DNA of 64,000 nt from Azospirillum rugosum (GCF_017876155.1 NZ_JAGINP010000006.1:124001-188000); one strand, 5' to 3'. Positions 16,785-26,125 are shown, counted from the stretch's first letter. The notes: a model not told the origin generated them from the sequence alone. Numbers and translations: made by a program.

Positions 16785-18152
16785 ATGTTCGAAGGCCTGA
16801 CCGGACGCCTGGGCGACATCTTCGACAAGCTGCGCCGCCGCGGCGCGCTGAGCGAGGAGGACGTCAACGCCGCGCTGCGCGAGGTGCGCGTCGCGCTGCT
16901 CGAGGCCGACGTGGCGCTGCCCGTGGTCAAGCAGTTCGTCAGCCAGGTCAAGGAACGCGCCGTCGGGCAGGAGGTTCTGCGCTCCATCACCCCCGGCCAG
17001 CAGGTCATCAAGATCGTCCACGACAACCTCGTGGAGATGCTGGGCCAGGGCGAGGACATCAACCTCAACGCCGCCGCCCCCGTGCCGATCCTGATGGTCG
17101 GCCTGCAGGGCTCGGGCAAGACCACCAGCACCGCCAAGATCGCGCTGCGCCTGAAGAACCGGGACCGCAAGAAGGTCCTGATGGCCTCGCTCGACGTGCG
17201 CCGCCCGGCCGCACAGGAGCAGCTGAAGGTTCTGGGCGAGCAGACCGGCGTCGCCACCCTGCCCATCGTCCTCGGCCAGGACCCCGTGACCATCGCCAGG
17301 CGCGCCCTGGAGACGGGCCGCCTGGAAGGCTACGACGTGGTCATGCTGGACACCGCCGGCCGCCTCGCCATCGACGAGGAGCTGATGGCGGAGGTCGCGG
17401 CCGTGCGCGACGCGACCAAGCCGGCGGAAACGCTGCTGGTCGCCGACGCGATGACCGGCCAGGACGCGGTGACGGTCGCCACCAACTTCAACGACAAGGT
17501 CGGCATCACCGGCATCATGCTGACCCGCGTGGACGGCGACGCCCGCGGCGGTGCGGCCCTGTCGATGCGCCAGATCACCGGCAAGCCGATCAAGCTGCTC
17601 GGCATGGGCGAGAAGATCGACGCGCTGGAGGCCTTCCACCCCGACCGCATCGCCGGCCGCATCCTCGGCATGGGCGACGTGGTGTCGCTGGTCGAGAAGG
17701 CCGTCGAGACGATCGACAAGGAAGAGGCCGAGAAGCTCGCCCGCAAGATGGAGAAGGGCCAGGGCTTCGACCTCGACGACATGGCCTCCCAGCTGAAGCA
17801 GCTGCGCAAGATGGGCGGCATGTCCGGCCTGTTGGGCATGCTGCCGGGCATCGGCAAGATCAAGAACCAGCTGAAGGACGCCAACATCGACGACGGGATG
17901 ATCAAGCGCCAGGAGGCGATCATCTCCTCGATGACGAAGAAAGAGCGCAAGCACCCCGACATCATCAAGGCGTCGCGCCGCAAGCGCATCGCCGCCGGCT
18001 CCGGCACCAGCGTGCAGGAGGTCAACAAGCTGCTGAAGCAGTACGAGACCATGCGCGGGATGATGAAGCAGGTTCAGAAGCTCGGGCAGAAAGGCCTGAT
18101 GCGCCACGGGCTGCAAAGCCTTCTGCCGAAGAATTTCCGGGGGCCCCAGTAA
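16785..18152 (+). CDS. ffh: Signal recognition particle protein Ffh (SRP54)
   Basis: 455 residues. GTPase that binds 4.5S RNA and the signal sequences of nascent inner-membrane proteins and delivers them to FtsY. N domain (FEGLTGRLGDIFDKLRRRG), then G domain with P-loop GLQGSGKTTS, DVRRPAAQEQ, DTAGRL and TRVDGDARGG motifs. The C-terminal M domain is Met-rich (MGGMSGLLGMLPG) and basic (RRKRIAAGSGTSVQEVNKLL). First gene of the conserved ribosome maturation cluster. Confidence 0.97.
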   Translation: MFEGLTGRLGDIFDKLRRRGALSEEDVNAALREVRVALLEADVALPVVKQFVSQVKERAVGQEVLRSITPGQQVIKIVHDNLVEMLGQGEDINLNAAAPVPILMVGLQGSGKTTSTAKIALRLKNRDRKKVLMASLDVRRPAAQEQLKVLGEQTGVATLPIVLGQDPVTIARRALETGRLEGYDVVMLDTAGRLAIDEELMAEVAAVRDATKPAETLLVADAMTGQDAVTVATNFNDKVGITGIMLTRVDGDARGGAALSMRQITGKPIKLLGMGEKIDALEAFHPDRIAGRILGMGDVVSLVEKAVETIDKEEAEKLARKMEKGQGFDLDDMASQLKQLRKMGGMSGLLGMLPGIGKIKNQLKDANIDDGMIKRQEAIISSMTKKERKHPDIIKASRRKRIAAGSGTSVQEVNKLLKQYETMRGMMKQVQKLGQKGLMRHGLQSLLPKNFRGPQ

Positions 18153-18235
18153 CGTTTGTTGCAATCGGCCTTCGGTTCTTTCCCCGCGCGACGCGCGATC
18201 ATCTCTAACGACCAACCAGGAAAGCGTTCAGACCC

Positions 18236-18595
18236 ATGTCCCTGAAGATCCGTCTCGCCCGCGGTGGCGCCAAGAAGCGTCCGTTCTACTCGATCGTCGT
18301 CGCCGATTCGCGCAGCCCGCGCGACGGCCGCTTCATCGAGAAGATCGGCACCTACAACCCGATGCTGCCGCGCGAGCATGAGCAGCGCATCGTGCTGGAC
18401 GCCGAGCGCGCCAAGCATTGGCTGTCGGTCGGCGGCCAGCCGACGGACCGCGTCGCCCTGTTCCTGGCGAACGCCGGCCTGATGGCCAAGCCGGAGGTCC
18501 GCGAGACCCCGAAGAAGTCCGCCCCGAAGGCGAAGGCGCAGGAGCGCCTGAAGGCCGAAGCCGCCGCCAAGGCCGCCGCCGAAGCCGAGGGCTGA
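18236..18595 (+). CDS. rpsP: 30S ribosomal protein S16
   Basis: 119 residues. Core S16 fold ([20 protein letters not shown], then [12 protein letters not shown]) with an Ala/Lys-rich C-terminal tail, a common alphaproteobacterial extension. It lies 83 bp after ffh. A family B palindrome follows the stop codon. Strong Shine-Dalgarno (AGGAAAG) about 14 bases upstream of the ATG. Confidence 0.97.
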   Translation: MSLKIRLARGGAKKRPFYSIVVADSRSPRDGRFIEKIGTYNPMLPREHEQRIVLDAERAKHWLSVGGQPTDRVALFLANAGLMAKPEVRETPKKSAPKAKAQERLKAEAAAKAAAEAEG

Positions 18596-18605
18596 TCGAC
18601 CAATT

Positions 18606-18692
18606 CGTAGGTTGGGTGGAGCCGCAGGCGAAACCCAACGTGTCCACGACGCTGGGCGCGTTGGGTTCCGCTGACGCTCCACCCAACCTACG
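18606..18692. repeat. Palindromic repeat, family B copy 2, inside the rpsP-rimM gap
   Basis: Both ends carry GTAGGTTGGGTGGAG in inverted orientation (perfect 15-mer). An inner CCCAAC/GTTGGG pair flanks a short core. It occupies almost the whole 108-bp space between rpsP and rimM, so the operon's transcript would contain this long hairpin. Confidence 0.88.
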
Positions 18693-18703
18693 GAATTCCC
18701 GCC

Positions 18704-19315
18704 ATGCCCATGTCCGCCAAAGTGTCCACCAAAGTCTGTGTCGGCCAGTTCGCGGGGGCGCACGGCGTCCGCGGCCTCGTGAAGGTGAAAAGCTTCACCG
18801 GGGATCCGGAAGCCGTGGCGTCCTACGGGCCCCTGTCCGACGAGCGGGGCGGGCGGTCGTTCCGCCTGACGCTCCAGGGCACCATGAAGGACCTGTTCCT
18901 GGCGCGCGTCGACGGCATCGCGACGCGTGAGCAGGCGCAGGACCTGACCGGTGTGCGGCTGTACGTGGACCGGTCCGCCCTGCCGGAGACGGAGGACGAG
19001 GACGAGTTCTACCACGCGGACCTGATCGGCCTGCGCGCGGAACTCGCCGACGGCACCGTCTATGGCCGGGTGAAGGCGCTGTTCGACTTCGGGGCCGGCG
19101 ACGTGCTGGAAATCCGCACGGAACCGGGCCCGCTGGAACTGCTGCCCTTCACCAAGGCCTGCGTGCCGGTGGTCGACGTGAAGGGAGGCCGCATCGTGGT
19201 CGACCTTCCCGCCGTCATCGAAGCGCGGGAGGGGGAGGCGATGAAGGGGGAAAAGGACGGAGCGGACGCGCAAGACGGTGCGGATGACGCTGAAGACGGG
19301 GAGACCGGGCCGTGA
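18704..19315 (+). CDS. rimM: Ribosome maturation factor RimM
   Basis: 203 residues. Assists 30S assembly, chiefly the head domain near S19. N-terminal RimM domain with [20 protein letters not shown], then a PRC-barrel domain ([13 protein letters not shown] through [10 protein letters not shown]). The C-terminal 25 residues are an acidic disordered tail ([17 protein letters not shown]), longer than usual. The start codon follows a hairpin repeat; a second ATG two codons later is possible. Its stop overlaps trmD. Confidence 0.96.
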   Translation: MPMSAKVSTKVCVGQFAGAHGVRGLVKVKSFTGDPEAVASYGPLSDERGGRSFRLTLQGTMKDLFLARVDGIATREQAQDLTGVRLYVDRSALPETEDEDEFYHADLIGLRAELADGTVYGRVKALFDFGAGDVLEIRTEPGPLELLPFTKACVPVVDVKGGRIVVDLPAVIEAREGEAMKGEKDGADAQDGADDAEDGETGP

Positions 19316-20115
19316 ATCACGGCGCCGCCGGTCCTCTTGCCTGGACTGTCAAGGTCCTGACGCTGTTCCCGGAGATGTTTCCGGGCCCGCTTGGTCACAG
19401 CCTCGCGGGAAAGGCGCTGGAAAATGGAGTTTGGGCGCTGGAATCAGTGGACATTCGCTCGTTCGCGCGCGATAAACACCGCTCCGTCGATGACACCCCC
19501 TTCGGCGGTGGGGCCGGCATGGTCATGCGGCCCGACGTGCTGGACGCGGCTTTGACCGCGACGGCGGGTCCTCCCGGGACCCCTGGACGCGGGCGGGCGA
19601 TCTACCTGTCGCCCCGCGGACGGGTGCTGTCCCAGGAACTGGTGAAGGAGTTGGCGGCCACCCCGGTGGTCACGCTGCTCTGCGGCCGGTACGAGGGGGT
19701 GGACGAGCGGGTGCTGGACGCGCACGGCCTTGAGGAGGTCAGCCTCGGGGATTTCGTGCTGTCCGGCGGCGAGCCTGCCGCCCTGTGCCTGATCGACGCC
19801 GTGGTGCGCTTGCTCCCCGGCGTCATGGGCAACGTGGAGACGGCGGGCGAGGAAAGTTTCGAACGGGGGTTGCTCGAATACCCCCACTACACCCGGCCGG
19901 CGGTCTGGACCGACGGACAGGGTGTGGAACGGTCGGTTCCGGACATCCTGTTGTCCGGCCACCACGAGAAGGTTCGCGCCTGGCGGCTCGCCGAGGCGGA
20001 GCGGATCACGCAGGCCCGGCGTCCGGACCTGTGGGACCGTTACGCGGCGGGCAAGACGGCCGAGGGTCAAGTTGTTGGGAAACGGGGTCGCCGGCGCGGC
20101 CCGAAACCGGAGTGA
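19312..20115 (+). CDS. trmD: tRNA (guanine-N1-)-methyltransferase
   Basis: 267 residues. Methylates G37 of tRNAs reading CNN and related codons, preventing frameshifts. SPOUT trefoil-knot residues are visible: [38 protein letters not shown] and [14 protein letters not shown]. The GTG start overlaps the rimM stop (GTGA), indicating coupling. C-terminal domain [18 protein letters not shown] is normal, followed by a basic tail. Confidence 0.97.
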   Translation: MNHGAAGPLAWTVKVLTLFPEMFPGPLGHSLAGKALENGVWALESVDIRSFARDKHRSVDDTPFGGGAGMVMRPDVLDAALTATAGPPGTPGRGRAIYLSPRGRVLSQELVKELAATPVVTLLCGRYEGVDERVLDAHGLEEVSLGDFVLSGGEPAALCLIDAVVRLLPGVMGNVETAGEESFERGLLEYPHYTRPAVWTDGQGVERSVPDILLSGHHEKVRAWRLAEAERITQARRPDLWDRYAAGKTAEGQVVGKRGRRRGPKPE

Positions 20116-20155
20116 CGGTCCGCCGCGAGGCGCACCGATGGAAAGGGGTAGTGTC

Positions 20156-20548
20156 ATGAACCTGTTGCAGCAGCTCGAGCAGGAGCAGATCGAGAAGGCC
20201 CTCGGCGGCAAGACCATTCCGGAGTTCTCGCCGGGCGATACCGTCCGCGTGAACGTGAAGGTGGTCGAAGGCACGCGCGAGCGCGTGCAGGCCTACGAGG
20301 GCGTCGTGATCGCCCGCAAGAACGCCGGCCTGAACTCGTCCTTCACCGTCCGCAAGATCAGCTACGGCGAAGGTGTGGAGCGCGTGTTCCCGCTCTACTC
20401 CCCGCGCCTCGACTCGATCGAGCTGGTCCGCAAGGGCGCCGTCCGTCGTGCCAAGCTGTACTACCTGCGCGATCGTCGCGGCAAGTCGGCCCGCATCGCC
20501 GAGCGCACGACCGGCCGTGGCATGAACGAGAAGGCCGCCGCGGAGTAA
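20156..20548 (+). CDS. rplS: 50S ribosomal protein L19
   Basis: 130 residues. L19 sits at the 30S-50S interface. Typical motifs: [45 protein letters not shown] and [15 protein letters not shown]. The start is the ATG of [11 protein letters not shown], 40 bp after trmD, preceded by GAAAGGGG. It is the last gene of the operon, with a GC-rich hairpin downstream. Confidence 0.97.
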   Translation: MNLLQQLEQEQIEKALGGKTIPEFSPGDTVRVNVKVVEGTRERVQAYEGVVIARKNAGLNSSFTVRKISYGEGVERVFPLYSPRLDSIELVRKGAVRRAKLYYLRDRRGKSARIAERTTGRGMNEKAAAE

Positions 20549-20578
20549 TCCGCCCCCTTCCGTCGCCGAGCCTACCAG

Positions 20579-20608
20579 CGCCCGCCCGGAGTGATCCGGG
20601 CGGGCGTT
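20579..20608 (+). terminator. Predicted terminator after rplS
   Basis: A 12-bp perfect stem (CGCCCGCCCGGA, loop GTGA, TCCGGGCGGGCG) with a tetraloop, followed by only TT. The T-tract is weak, but position and stem strength fit the end of the ffh-rplS transcription unit. Confidence 0.65.
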
Positions 20609-20636
20609 CGGCGTTGGCGGCCCGCCAAGGCGGCTC

Positions 20637-21320
20637 TCAGCGCGTCTTCGCCGCCGCCAGCAGCGCCGCCCCGACGTAGCCCAGCACCCGTCCGCGCCGG
20701 CTCACCTCGACCCAGGCGCCGTGCACGCCGGTTACGGTGACCGTCTCGCCGTCCTCCAGCACGTCCTTGACCTTGGCATCGCAGAAGGGGGCGACGCGCA
20801 GGTTCGCATCGGCCCGGACGCGGGCGATGGCACCGACGCTGAGGGCAGGGGCCCGCCGCGTCTCCGGCAGGTCGTCGGGCAGGGCGCAGCCCCGATCCTC
20901 CCGCGAGGCCTTGGCGTAGCCCTTGAAGGAGGCGCTGGCGGATGGCTTGGCCGGCGCCGCCTGGGCAACGCGCTCCGGCTTGCGCCCAGGCAGCGGAGCG
21001 GCCGGGGTCGGCTCCGGCCTCCCGACCTCCGGTGCGGACGCAACCGGGGCGGCCGGGGATTCGCCGGGCGCTGAAAACGACTCCAGCAGAGGCGCCAGCG
21101 GCGATGAGACCACCGGCAGGGGACGCAGGGCTTGGTGCGGCTGAGGCGCATCCTTTCCCGGAGCCGCGCGGGGCGTCAGGGCCGGCAGCACCGCGGTCGG
21201 GGGTGGGCGCGGCGTGAACCGGTCGGGGGTGGCGGGACTCTCGGCTTGTGCCGCCGTCGCGGCCAGAACCAACCCGGCGAACAAGGCCGGAACGGGCAGG
21301 GGGATGGGGCGGAACCGCAT
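20637..21320 (-). CDS. Secreted SH3b-domain protein
   Basis: 227 residues from the ATG. Signal peptide (FRPIPLPVPALFAGLVLAAT) cleaved near AQA/ES. A Pro/Ala-rich linker covers about residues 30-145. A C-terminal bacterial SH3 domain (about 155-225: ALSVGAIARVRADANLRVAP, then GETVTVTGVHGAWVEVSRRG) probably binds peptidoglycan or protein in the periplasm. A TTG in frame at 21332 overlaps the upstream gene's stop (TTGA), so translational coupling is possible. Probable operon with the next entry. Confidence 0.82.
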   Translation of the reverse strand: MRFRPIPLPVPALFAGLVLAATAAQAESPATPDRFTPRPPPTAVLPALTPRAAPGKDAPQPHQALRPLPVVSSPLAPLLESFSAPGESPAAPVASAPEVGRPEPTPAAPLPGRKPERVAQAAPAKPSASASFKGYAKASREDRGCALPDDLPETRRAPALSVGAIARVRADANLRVAPFCDAKVKDVLEDGETVTVTGVHGAWVEVSRRGRVLGYVGAALLAAAKTR

Positions 21321-21328
21321 CCGCGCCC

Positions 21329-22465
21329 TCAATCCACGGTGACGCGCGCGATCAGCGTCGGCAGCGTCTGGCAGCGGAACAGCCCGTCCATGGTCCTGTG
21401 CTCGGTCAGGCGCAGCGTCAGCGCACAGCCGTAGCCGTTCACCGCCAACTCCGTCTGGGCGAGCGCGCCGACGGCGGCGGACGGCTTGGCGATGCTGTAG
21501 CCGGGCGCGCCCAGGCGCCCGGCCAGCGCGCCGGTGACCGGGTTGAAGGACTCGACCTCCAGCGTCAGCGGGCCGAGGTTGTTGAGCACGGTCTCCGAGT
21601 TGCCGTCCTCCTTCGTCGCATAGAGCTGGATGGGCAGAGCCTTGCGTCGGGCGATCCAGTCCTTGAGCGCCAGGTTGGCCAGCACCGGGTCGCGGCTTTG
21701 CAGCGCCGCCTCCACCGCCATCTGGCGGAGCGCCGGGTCGTTGCCGCCGAGCGCCGCCTCATAGGCGGCGATCCGCGCCGGGCGGTCGGCACCCAAAAGC
21801 TTGGCCCGCAGGTCCGCCACCTGGGCGGCGCGCGCCTCCACCTGCCTCCGCGCCGCCTCCAGCCGATCGGACTCGGCCTTGGCGGTCGCCGCCTGCTCGG
21901 CCAGCAACTCCTCCTCCCGCCGCCGACGGGCCTGCTCCTCGGCAACGCGCTGCCGGGCGTCGCGGTCAAGCTGCTCGCGCGCCGCCCTGGCGTTGTCCGA
22001 CCCGCTGAGCACGGTCAGGCCGGGCAGCTCGTCGGCCGGCTTGCCCACGCCCTCCATCACCTCCGGGTTCTGCAGCTCGATCCGTGCGGTCCAGCCGTTG
22101 GCGCCGCGGGTTGCCACGGCGGTGGCGGTCAGCGTCTTTTCCAGGTTGGGGGCGGTCGCCGGCCGGATGAAGGTGAAGGGCCCCTCCCGGCCGTCGATCA
22201 GGTAGGTCGGCTTGGCCAGCTTGAGCTTGGCCCCGATTCGCGCCGCGGCGCGCGAATCACCGTCCTTCGCGACGGGTTTCCCTTCCGGCGTCGGGACCGG
22301 CATGGGGTCCACCGTGACCTCCTCCACGGTCCAGGGCGGCGGGACGAGGCGGGCGACTTCGGCGCGGATCTGGTCGGCCGGGAAGTCGGCAGCCAACGCC
22401 GAAGCGGGCGGAAGCCCTGCCGCCAGAGCCATCGCGAATCGCCAACCCGCCGGCCGCCGCACCAT
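21329..22465 (-). CDS. Periplasmic coiled-coil hypothetical protein
   Basis: 378 residues from MVRRPAGWRF. A signal peptide ends near ALAAD. After a folded segment (about 30-160), there is a charged coiled coil (about 165-250, rich in RR, EE and QA runs such as EEQARRRREEELLAEQ). A C-terminal domain (about 250-378) contains two Cys (GCALTLRL and FRCQTLP) that could form a disulfide. Not recognised. It is upstream of and overlaps the SH3b gene, so the two probably act together in the periplasm. Confidence 0.72.
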   Translation of the reverse strand: MVRRPAGWRFAMALAAGLPPASALAADFPADQIRAEVARLVPPPWTVEEVTVDPMPVPTPEGKPVAKDGDSRAAARIGAKLKLAKPTYLIDGREGPFTFIRPATAPNLEKTLTATAVATRGANGWTARIELQNPEVMEGVGKPADELPGLTVLSGSDNARAAREQLDRDARQRVAEEQARRRREEELLAEQAATAKAESDRLEAARRQVEARAAQVADLRAKLLGADRPARIAAYEAALGGNDPALRQMAVEAALQSRDPVLANLALKDWIARRKALPIQLYATKEDGNSETVLNNLGPLTLEVESFNPVTGALAGRLGAPGYSIAKPSAAVGALAQTELAVNGYGCALTLRLTEHRTMDGLFRCQTLPTLIARVTVD

Positions 22466-22695
22466 CGCTCGTTCTCCACCGAAAGCAACCACAAGGGGTT
22501 GTGTCCGCCACCCGCGGCACTGGTACAGCGAATGCCCATGGGAGGGAAGCGGGAACTGGTCCTTTCCGGCCGCCCCTTCTCGGCCGCGCGCGGCAACAGG
22601 GGAAGCTGGCGGGGGGCGTCACACGGCTTCGTTGCGGGACTGCGCGACCCCCGGTCGAATTAGGCTTTGTGCGCACACGCCCCTTGCAATATGTT

Positions 22696-22713
22696 CATAC
22701 AAATGGATGTATG
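22696..22713 (+). promoter_or_regulatory. Candidate operator: CATACA-N6-TGTATG
   Basis: A perfect 6-bp inverted repeat (CATACA, six bases, TGTATG), 43 bp before the RHH gene start. It overlaps a region with a TTGCAA box just upstream. Symmetric short half-sites fit a ribbon-helix-helix dimer pair, so autoregulation by the gene that follows is plausible. Inferred from position and symmetry only. Confidence 0.45.
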
Positions 22714-22756
22714 TTCGCCGCACAGGCGAACGTTTTTCTGCAACGGCAGAGGGTCG

Positions 22757-23095
22757 ATGGGTGTCATGACAGGCGGACACAGGAGCAAGGAAGGGCCGAT
22801 CCTGGTCTGCCGCAACGTCAAGGTCAGCGGCCGTCGCACGAGCCTGCGCATGGAGCCCTACATCTGGGACTCCCTGAAGGAAATCTGCGAGCGCGAGGGG
22901 CTGACCCTCAACCAGATCTGCACGGAGGTGGACCGCCGCCGCGGCGAGGCCAACCTGACCGCGTCGATCCGCGTGTTCATCGTCAGCTATTACCGCAACG
23001 CCATCGGCGGCCGCGGCTTCGCGGAGGACGACGGGCCGTCCCGCATCCTCCGCAAGGCGATGGACGACGCCATCCCTCCCTTCGACGAGGAATGA
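22757..23095 (+). CDS. Ribbon-helix-helix (RHH_4-type) DNA-binding protein
   Basis: 112 residues. The pattern VKVSGRRTSLRMEPYIWDSL, then EICEREGLTLNQICTEVD and NLTASIRVFIVSYY matches the alphaproteobacterial RHH_4 domain: one beta strand and two helices that dimerise. These are short transcriptional regulators, most of unknown target. The start chosen has AGAGGG about 6 bases upstream; longer in-frame starts lack this. C terminus is acidic. See the operator candidate upstream. Confidence 0.87.
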   Translation: MGVMTGGHRSKEGPILVCRNVKVSGRRTSLRMEPYIWDSLKEICEREGLTLNQICTEVDRRRGEANLTASIRVFIVSYYRNAIGGRGFAEDDGPSRILRKAMDDAIPPFDEE

Positions 23096-23104
23096 CGCCG
23101 GACA

Positions 23105-23980
23105 TCACCAGCGCAGGCTGGGAACCGCGTAGGTCGGCGTGTGGCCGGCGGTTTCCGCCGCCGCGGCCAGCCTGACCGGGTCGACGGATTCGCCCCAGGC
23201 GCCGCCCAGCTCCTCCTGGTGGATGCCGAAGGTGACCAGCGCCACGTCGATGCCCGCCGCGTTGGCACCGGCGACGTCGGTGCGCAAGCTGTCGCCCACC
23301 GCCAGGATGCGCCGCTTGTCGCTGATGCCCATCAGCGACAGGCAGCGGTCGTAGACCGGCGCGTGCGGCTTGCCGTGCCAGCACACGTCGCCGCCCATCT
23401 CCTCGTAACGCTGGGCCAGCGTGCCGGCGCACAGCACCATCTGCGGCCCCACCATCACGATCAGGTCCGGGTTGGCGCAGACCATGGGCAGGCCGCGGCG
23501 CCGGCAGGCCTCCATGTCCGGCTCGTACAGGGACAGCGGGTCGCCGAATTCCACGATGCCGGTGTTCAGTACGAAGTCGGCCTCCTCCGGCGTCGGCACG
23601 ACGGTGTAGTCGAGGCCGAGGTACACGTCCATGTCCCGCTCCGGCCCGATGTGGAACAGGCGCCGGCCGAGTCGCGCGTGCCACGGGTCGTCGCGGTCGC
23701 GCAGCGCCTCGTAGGTCGCCTCGCCGGAGGTCATGACGTGGTGGTAGCGCTCGCGCCCGATCCCCATGCCCTCCAGCTTGCGGATCACGCCGCTGGTGCG
23801 GCGCGGCGCGTTGGACAGCAGGCAGATGGTCTTGCCCGCGGCGCGCAGCCGGTCCAGGCACTCCGGCGCGCCGGCATAGGGCTGCTCCCCGTCGTGGATG
23901 ACGCCCCACAGGTCGAGGATAACCCCGTCGTAGCGGTCGATGACGGAGGCGAGGCCGGGGATCTGCGCGATGTCGGTCAT
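23105..23980 (-). CDS. HAD-superfamily hydrolase (TIGR01459-like)
   Basis: 291 residues. Class IIA HAD (NagD-like) layout: LDLWGVIHDGEQPY (motif I, with Trp replacing the second small residue, as in TIGR01459 proteins), LLSNAPRRTSGV (motif II), a C2 cap and HGKPHAPVYDRCL with ILAVGDSLRTDVAGAN (motifs III and IV). Probably a sugar or nucleotide phosphatase; substrate unknown. An upstream Met at 24088 would add 36 residues without homology. Leftward, 38 bp after the glycosyltransferase. Confidence 0.88.
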   Translation of the reverse strand: MTDIAQIPGLASVIDRYDGVILDLWGVIHDGEQPYAGAPECLDRLRAAGKTICLLSNAPRRTSGVIRKLEGMGIGRERYHHVMTSGEATYEALRDRDDPWHARLGRRLFHIGPERDMDVYLGLDYTVVPTPEEADFVLNTGIVEFGDPLSLYEPDMEACRRRGLPMVCANPDLIVMVGPQMVLCAGTLAQRYEEMGGDVCWHGKPHAPVYDRCLSLMGISDKRRILAVGDSLRTDVAGANAAGIDVALVTFGIHQEELGGAWGESVDPVRLAAAAETAGHTPTYAVPSLRW

Positions 23981-24018
23981 GATGTCCGGGTGGGTGGCGA
24001 AGGAATGGCGGGTGGGCT

Positions 24019-25275
24019 TCAGCGCGCGGGGGACCGCGCCGCGGATTCGGCCAGCAGCTCGGCGTAGACGGCCAGCGTGTCGGCGCACATCCGCTGCTTG
24101 GTGTAGCGGTCGGCGACGAAGGCGCGGGCGCGGGCGCCGATGGCGGCGCTCTGCTCCGGGGTCAGGGACAGCGCCTCGTCCAGCGCCTTGGCCAGCGCGT
24201 CGGCGTCGGCCGGCGGCACGACCCAGGCGGTCTCACCGGGGATCACGGTTTCCTGGTAGGCGCCGATGGAGGTGACGATCACCGGCTTGCCCATGGCCTG
24301 CGCCTCGACGATCACGCGGCCGAAGGCCTCCGGCTCCTGCGAGGCGGAGACGACCACGGCCGACAGGTGGTAGGCGGCGGCCATGTCGTTGCAGTGGTCG
24401 GTCATCTTGACCAGCCCGTCCAGCCCGGCGCGCTTTACGCGCTCCTCCAGCTCCTGCCGGTAGCCGGTGCGCCCCTGGTCGGAGCCGACGAGCAGCGCGC
24501 AGACGTCCTTGCGGCCCAGCTTGGCCAGCGCGTCGATCAGCACGGTCTGGCCCTTCCAGCGGGTCAGCCGGCCCGGCAGCAGGATCACCGTCTTGTCGTC
24601 CGGCAGCCGCCACTGCTTGGCCAGCTGGATCATGCGGGCGGAGCTGACCCGCTCCGGCGCGAAGGTCAGGCTGTCGATGCCGCGGTGGATGGTGCGGATG
24701 CGGGCGGGGTCGACGTCGTAGTTGTCCAGGATGTGCTGCCGGATGAAGCCGGAGATGGCGATGATCCGCTCCCCCCGCGCCATCACCGAATTGTACCAGC
24801 GCTTCAGCCGGCCCTTGAAGTTGTAGGGCGCGTGAAAGGTGGTCATGTAGCGCGCCCCGGTGCGCTGGCAGGCCAGCCAGGCGCTCCAGGCCGGCGCGCG
24901 GGACCGCGCGTGGACGATGTCGACGCCCTGCTCCCGGATGATGGCTTCCAGCTTGCGGGCGTTGCGGCGGATGACCAGCGGGTTCTTGGAGGCGAGCGGC
25001 AGCGTGATGTGGCGGATGCCCGCCCGGTCCAGCTCGGCGGCCATCGGGCCGCCCTGGGACGCGACCAGCGGAACCGCGCCGGCCTGGGCCAGCGCCAGCG
25101 CGACGTCGATGCAGCCGCGCTCCGCCCCGCCGGTGACCAGCGTCGGCAGCACCTGCAGCACCACGGGCGGCCGGCCGGCCCCGTTACCGGCGTTGATCCG
25201 GTCGTCGAAGGGCCCCCGGCTCTGGGTCCGGTTGCGCGCGTCGTCGCCGGTGTTAAGGTGGGAATCCAAATCCAT
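24019..25275 (-). CDS. Glycosyltransferase family 4 protein
   Basis: 418 residues from MDLDSHLN. N-terminal GT4 domain begins about residue 38 (VVLQVLPTLVTGGAERG, a Gly-rich loop). The C-terminal domain has ILLPGRLTRWKGQ and the EX7E donor site EPEAFGRVIVEAQAMGKPVI (Glu pair). No membrane helix. It likely adds a sugar to an envelope or exopolysaccharide lipid carrier. The neighbouring HAD phosphatase may be in the same unit. It diverges from the alpha/beta hydrolase with 43 bp between starts. Confidence 0.92.
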   Translation of the reverse strand: MDLDSHLNTGDDARNRTQSRGPFDDRINAGNGAGRPPVVLQVLPTLVTGGAERGCIDVALALAQAGAVPLVASQGGPMAAELDRAGIRHITLPLASKNPLVIRRNARKLEAIIREQGVDIVHARSRAPAWSAWLACQRTGARYMTTFHAPYNFKGRLKRWYNSVMARGERIIAISGFIRQHILDNYDVDPARIRTIHRGIDSLTFAPERVSSARMIQLAKQWRLPDDKTVILLPGRLTRWKGQTVLIDALAKLGRKDVCALLVGSDQGRTGYRQELEERVKRAGLDGLVKMTDHCNDMAAAYHLSAVVVSASQEPEAFGRVIVEAQAMGKPVIVTSIGAYQETVIPGETAWVVPPADADALAKALDEALSLTPEQSAAIGARARAFVADRYTKQRMCADTLAVYAELLAESAARSPAR

Positions 25276-25318
25276 ATCCGTGCACTTCGTCTTCGTCCTG
25301 GCCGAGAGGTGGCAGATC

Positions 25319-26125
25319 ATGACCGGACCCGCAGCCAGCAGCTCCGCCCTGTCGGGCGGCGCGCACCATACCCTACAGCGCGGCGCGGCGACCATAGCCT
25401 ATCATCACACGCCCGGCACCGACCCGGAGGGGCTGGCCCCCGGCGTCCTGTTCCTGGGCGGCTTCATGTCCGACATGACCGGCACCAAGGCGACCGCGCT
25501 GGAGTCCTGGTGCGCGGCGGAGGGGCTGTCCTTCACCCGCTTCGACTACCAGGGCCACGGGGCGTCCAGCGGCCGCTTCGACGAGGGCACCATCGGCACC
25601 TGGGCCGACGACGCGCTGGCCGTGCTGGACCGCGTCACGGTGGGGCCGCAGATCCTCGTGGGGTCGTCCATGGGCGGCTGGATGATGCTGCTGACGGCGC
25701 TCCGCCGGCCGGAGCGCATCGCCGGCCTAGTCGGCATCGCGCCGGCCCCGGACTTCACCGAGGACCTGATGTGGGACCTCTTCGACGAGCCGACCCGCCG
25801 CGAAATCCTGGAGACCGGTCGCTGGCTGCGCCCGTCCGACTATGGTCCCGAACCGCAGCCGATCACCCGCGCGCTGATCGAGGACGGGCGGAACCACCTG
25901 CTGCTGCGCGCGCCCATCGCCTTCGACAAGCCGGTGCGGCTGCTGCACGGCGTCCGCGACCCGGACGTTCCCTGGCAGGTCAGCCTGAGGCTGGCCGACG
26001 CGCTGACCACCGACGACGTCCGCGTCACGCTGATCAAGGACGGCGACCACCGCCTGTCGCGCCCGCAGGACATCGACCTGCTGTGCCGCACCGTCGGCGA
26101 TCTGGTGCGGGAGATCGCGGCGTGA
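25319..26125 (+). CDS. Alpha/beta hydrolase
   Basis: 268 residues. Oxyanion region LFLGGFMSDMTGTKA, nucleophile elbow GSSMGG with Ser about 123, an acidic residue in LHGVRDPDVPW, and catalytic His in KDGDHRLSRP. This arrangement resembles the ABHD10-like/serine aminopeptidase branch. Cytoplasmic. Substrate unknown. It ends 93 bp before the tRNA-Ser gene. Confidence 0.88.
   Translation: MTGPAASSSALSGGAHHTLQRGAATIAYHHTPGTDPEGLAPGVLFLGGFMSDMTGTKATALESWCAAEGLSFTRFDYQGHGASSGRFDEGTIGTWADDALAVLDRVTVGPQILVGSSMGGWMMLLTALRRPERIAGLVGIAPAPDFTEDLMWDLFDEPTRREILETGRWLRPSDYGPEPQPITRALIEDGRNHLLLRAPIAFDKPVRLLHGVRDPDVPWQVSLRLADALTTDDVRVTLIKDGDHRLSRPQDIDLLCRTVGDLVREIAA

Noticed and set aside
16552..16800. 82-codon frame upstream of ffh
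   Set aside because: It contains the predicted ffh promoter, overlaps the ffh start and shows no recognisable protein features.
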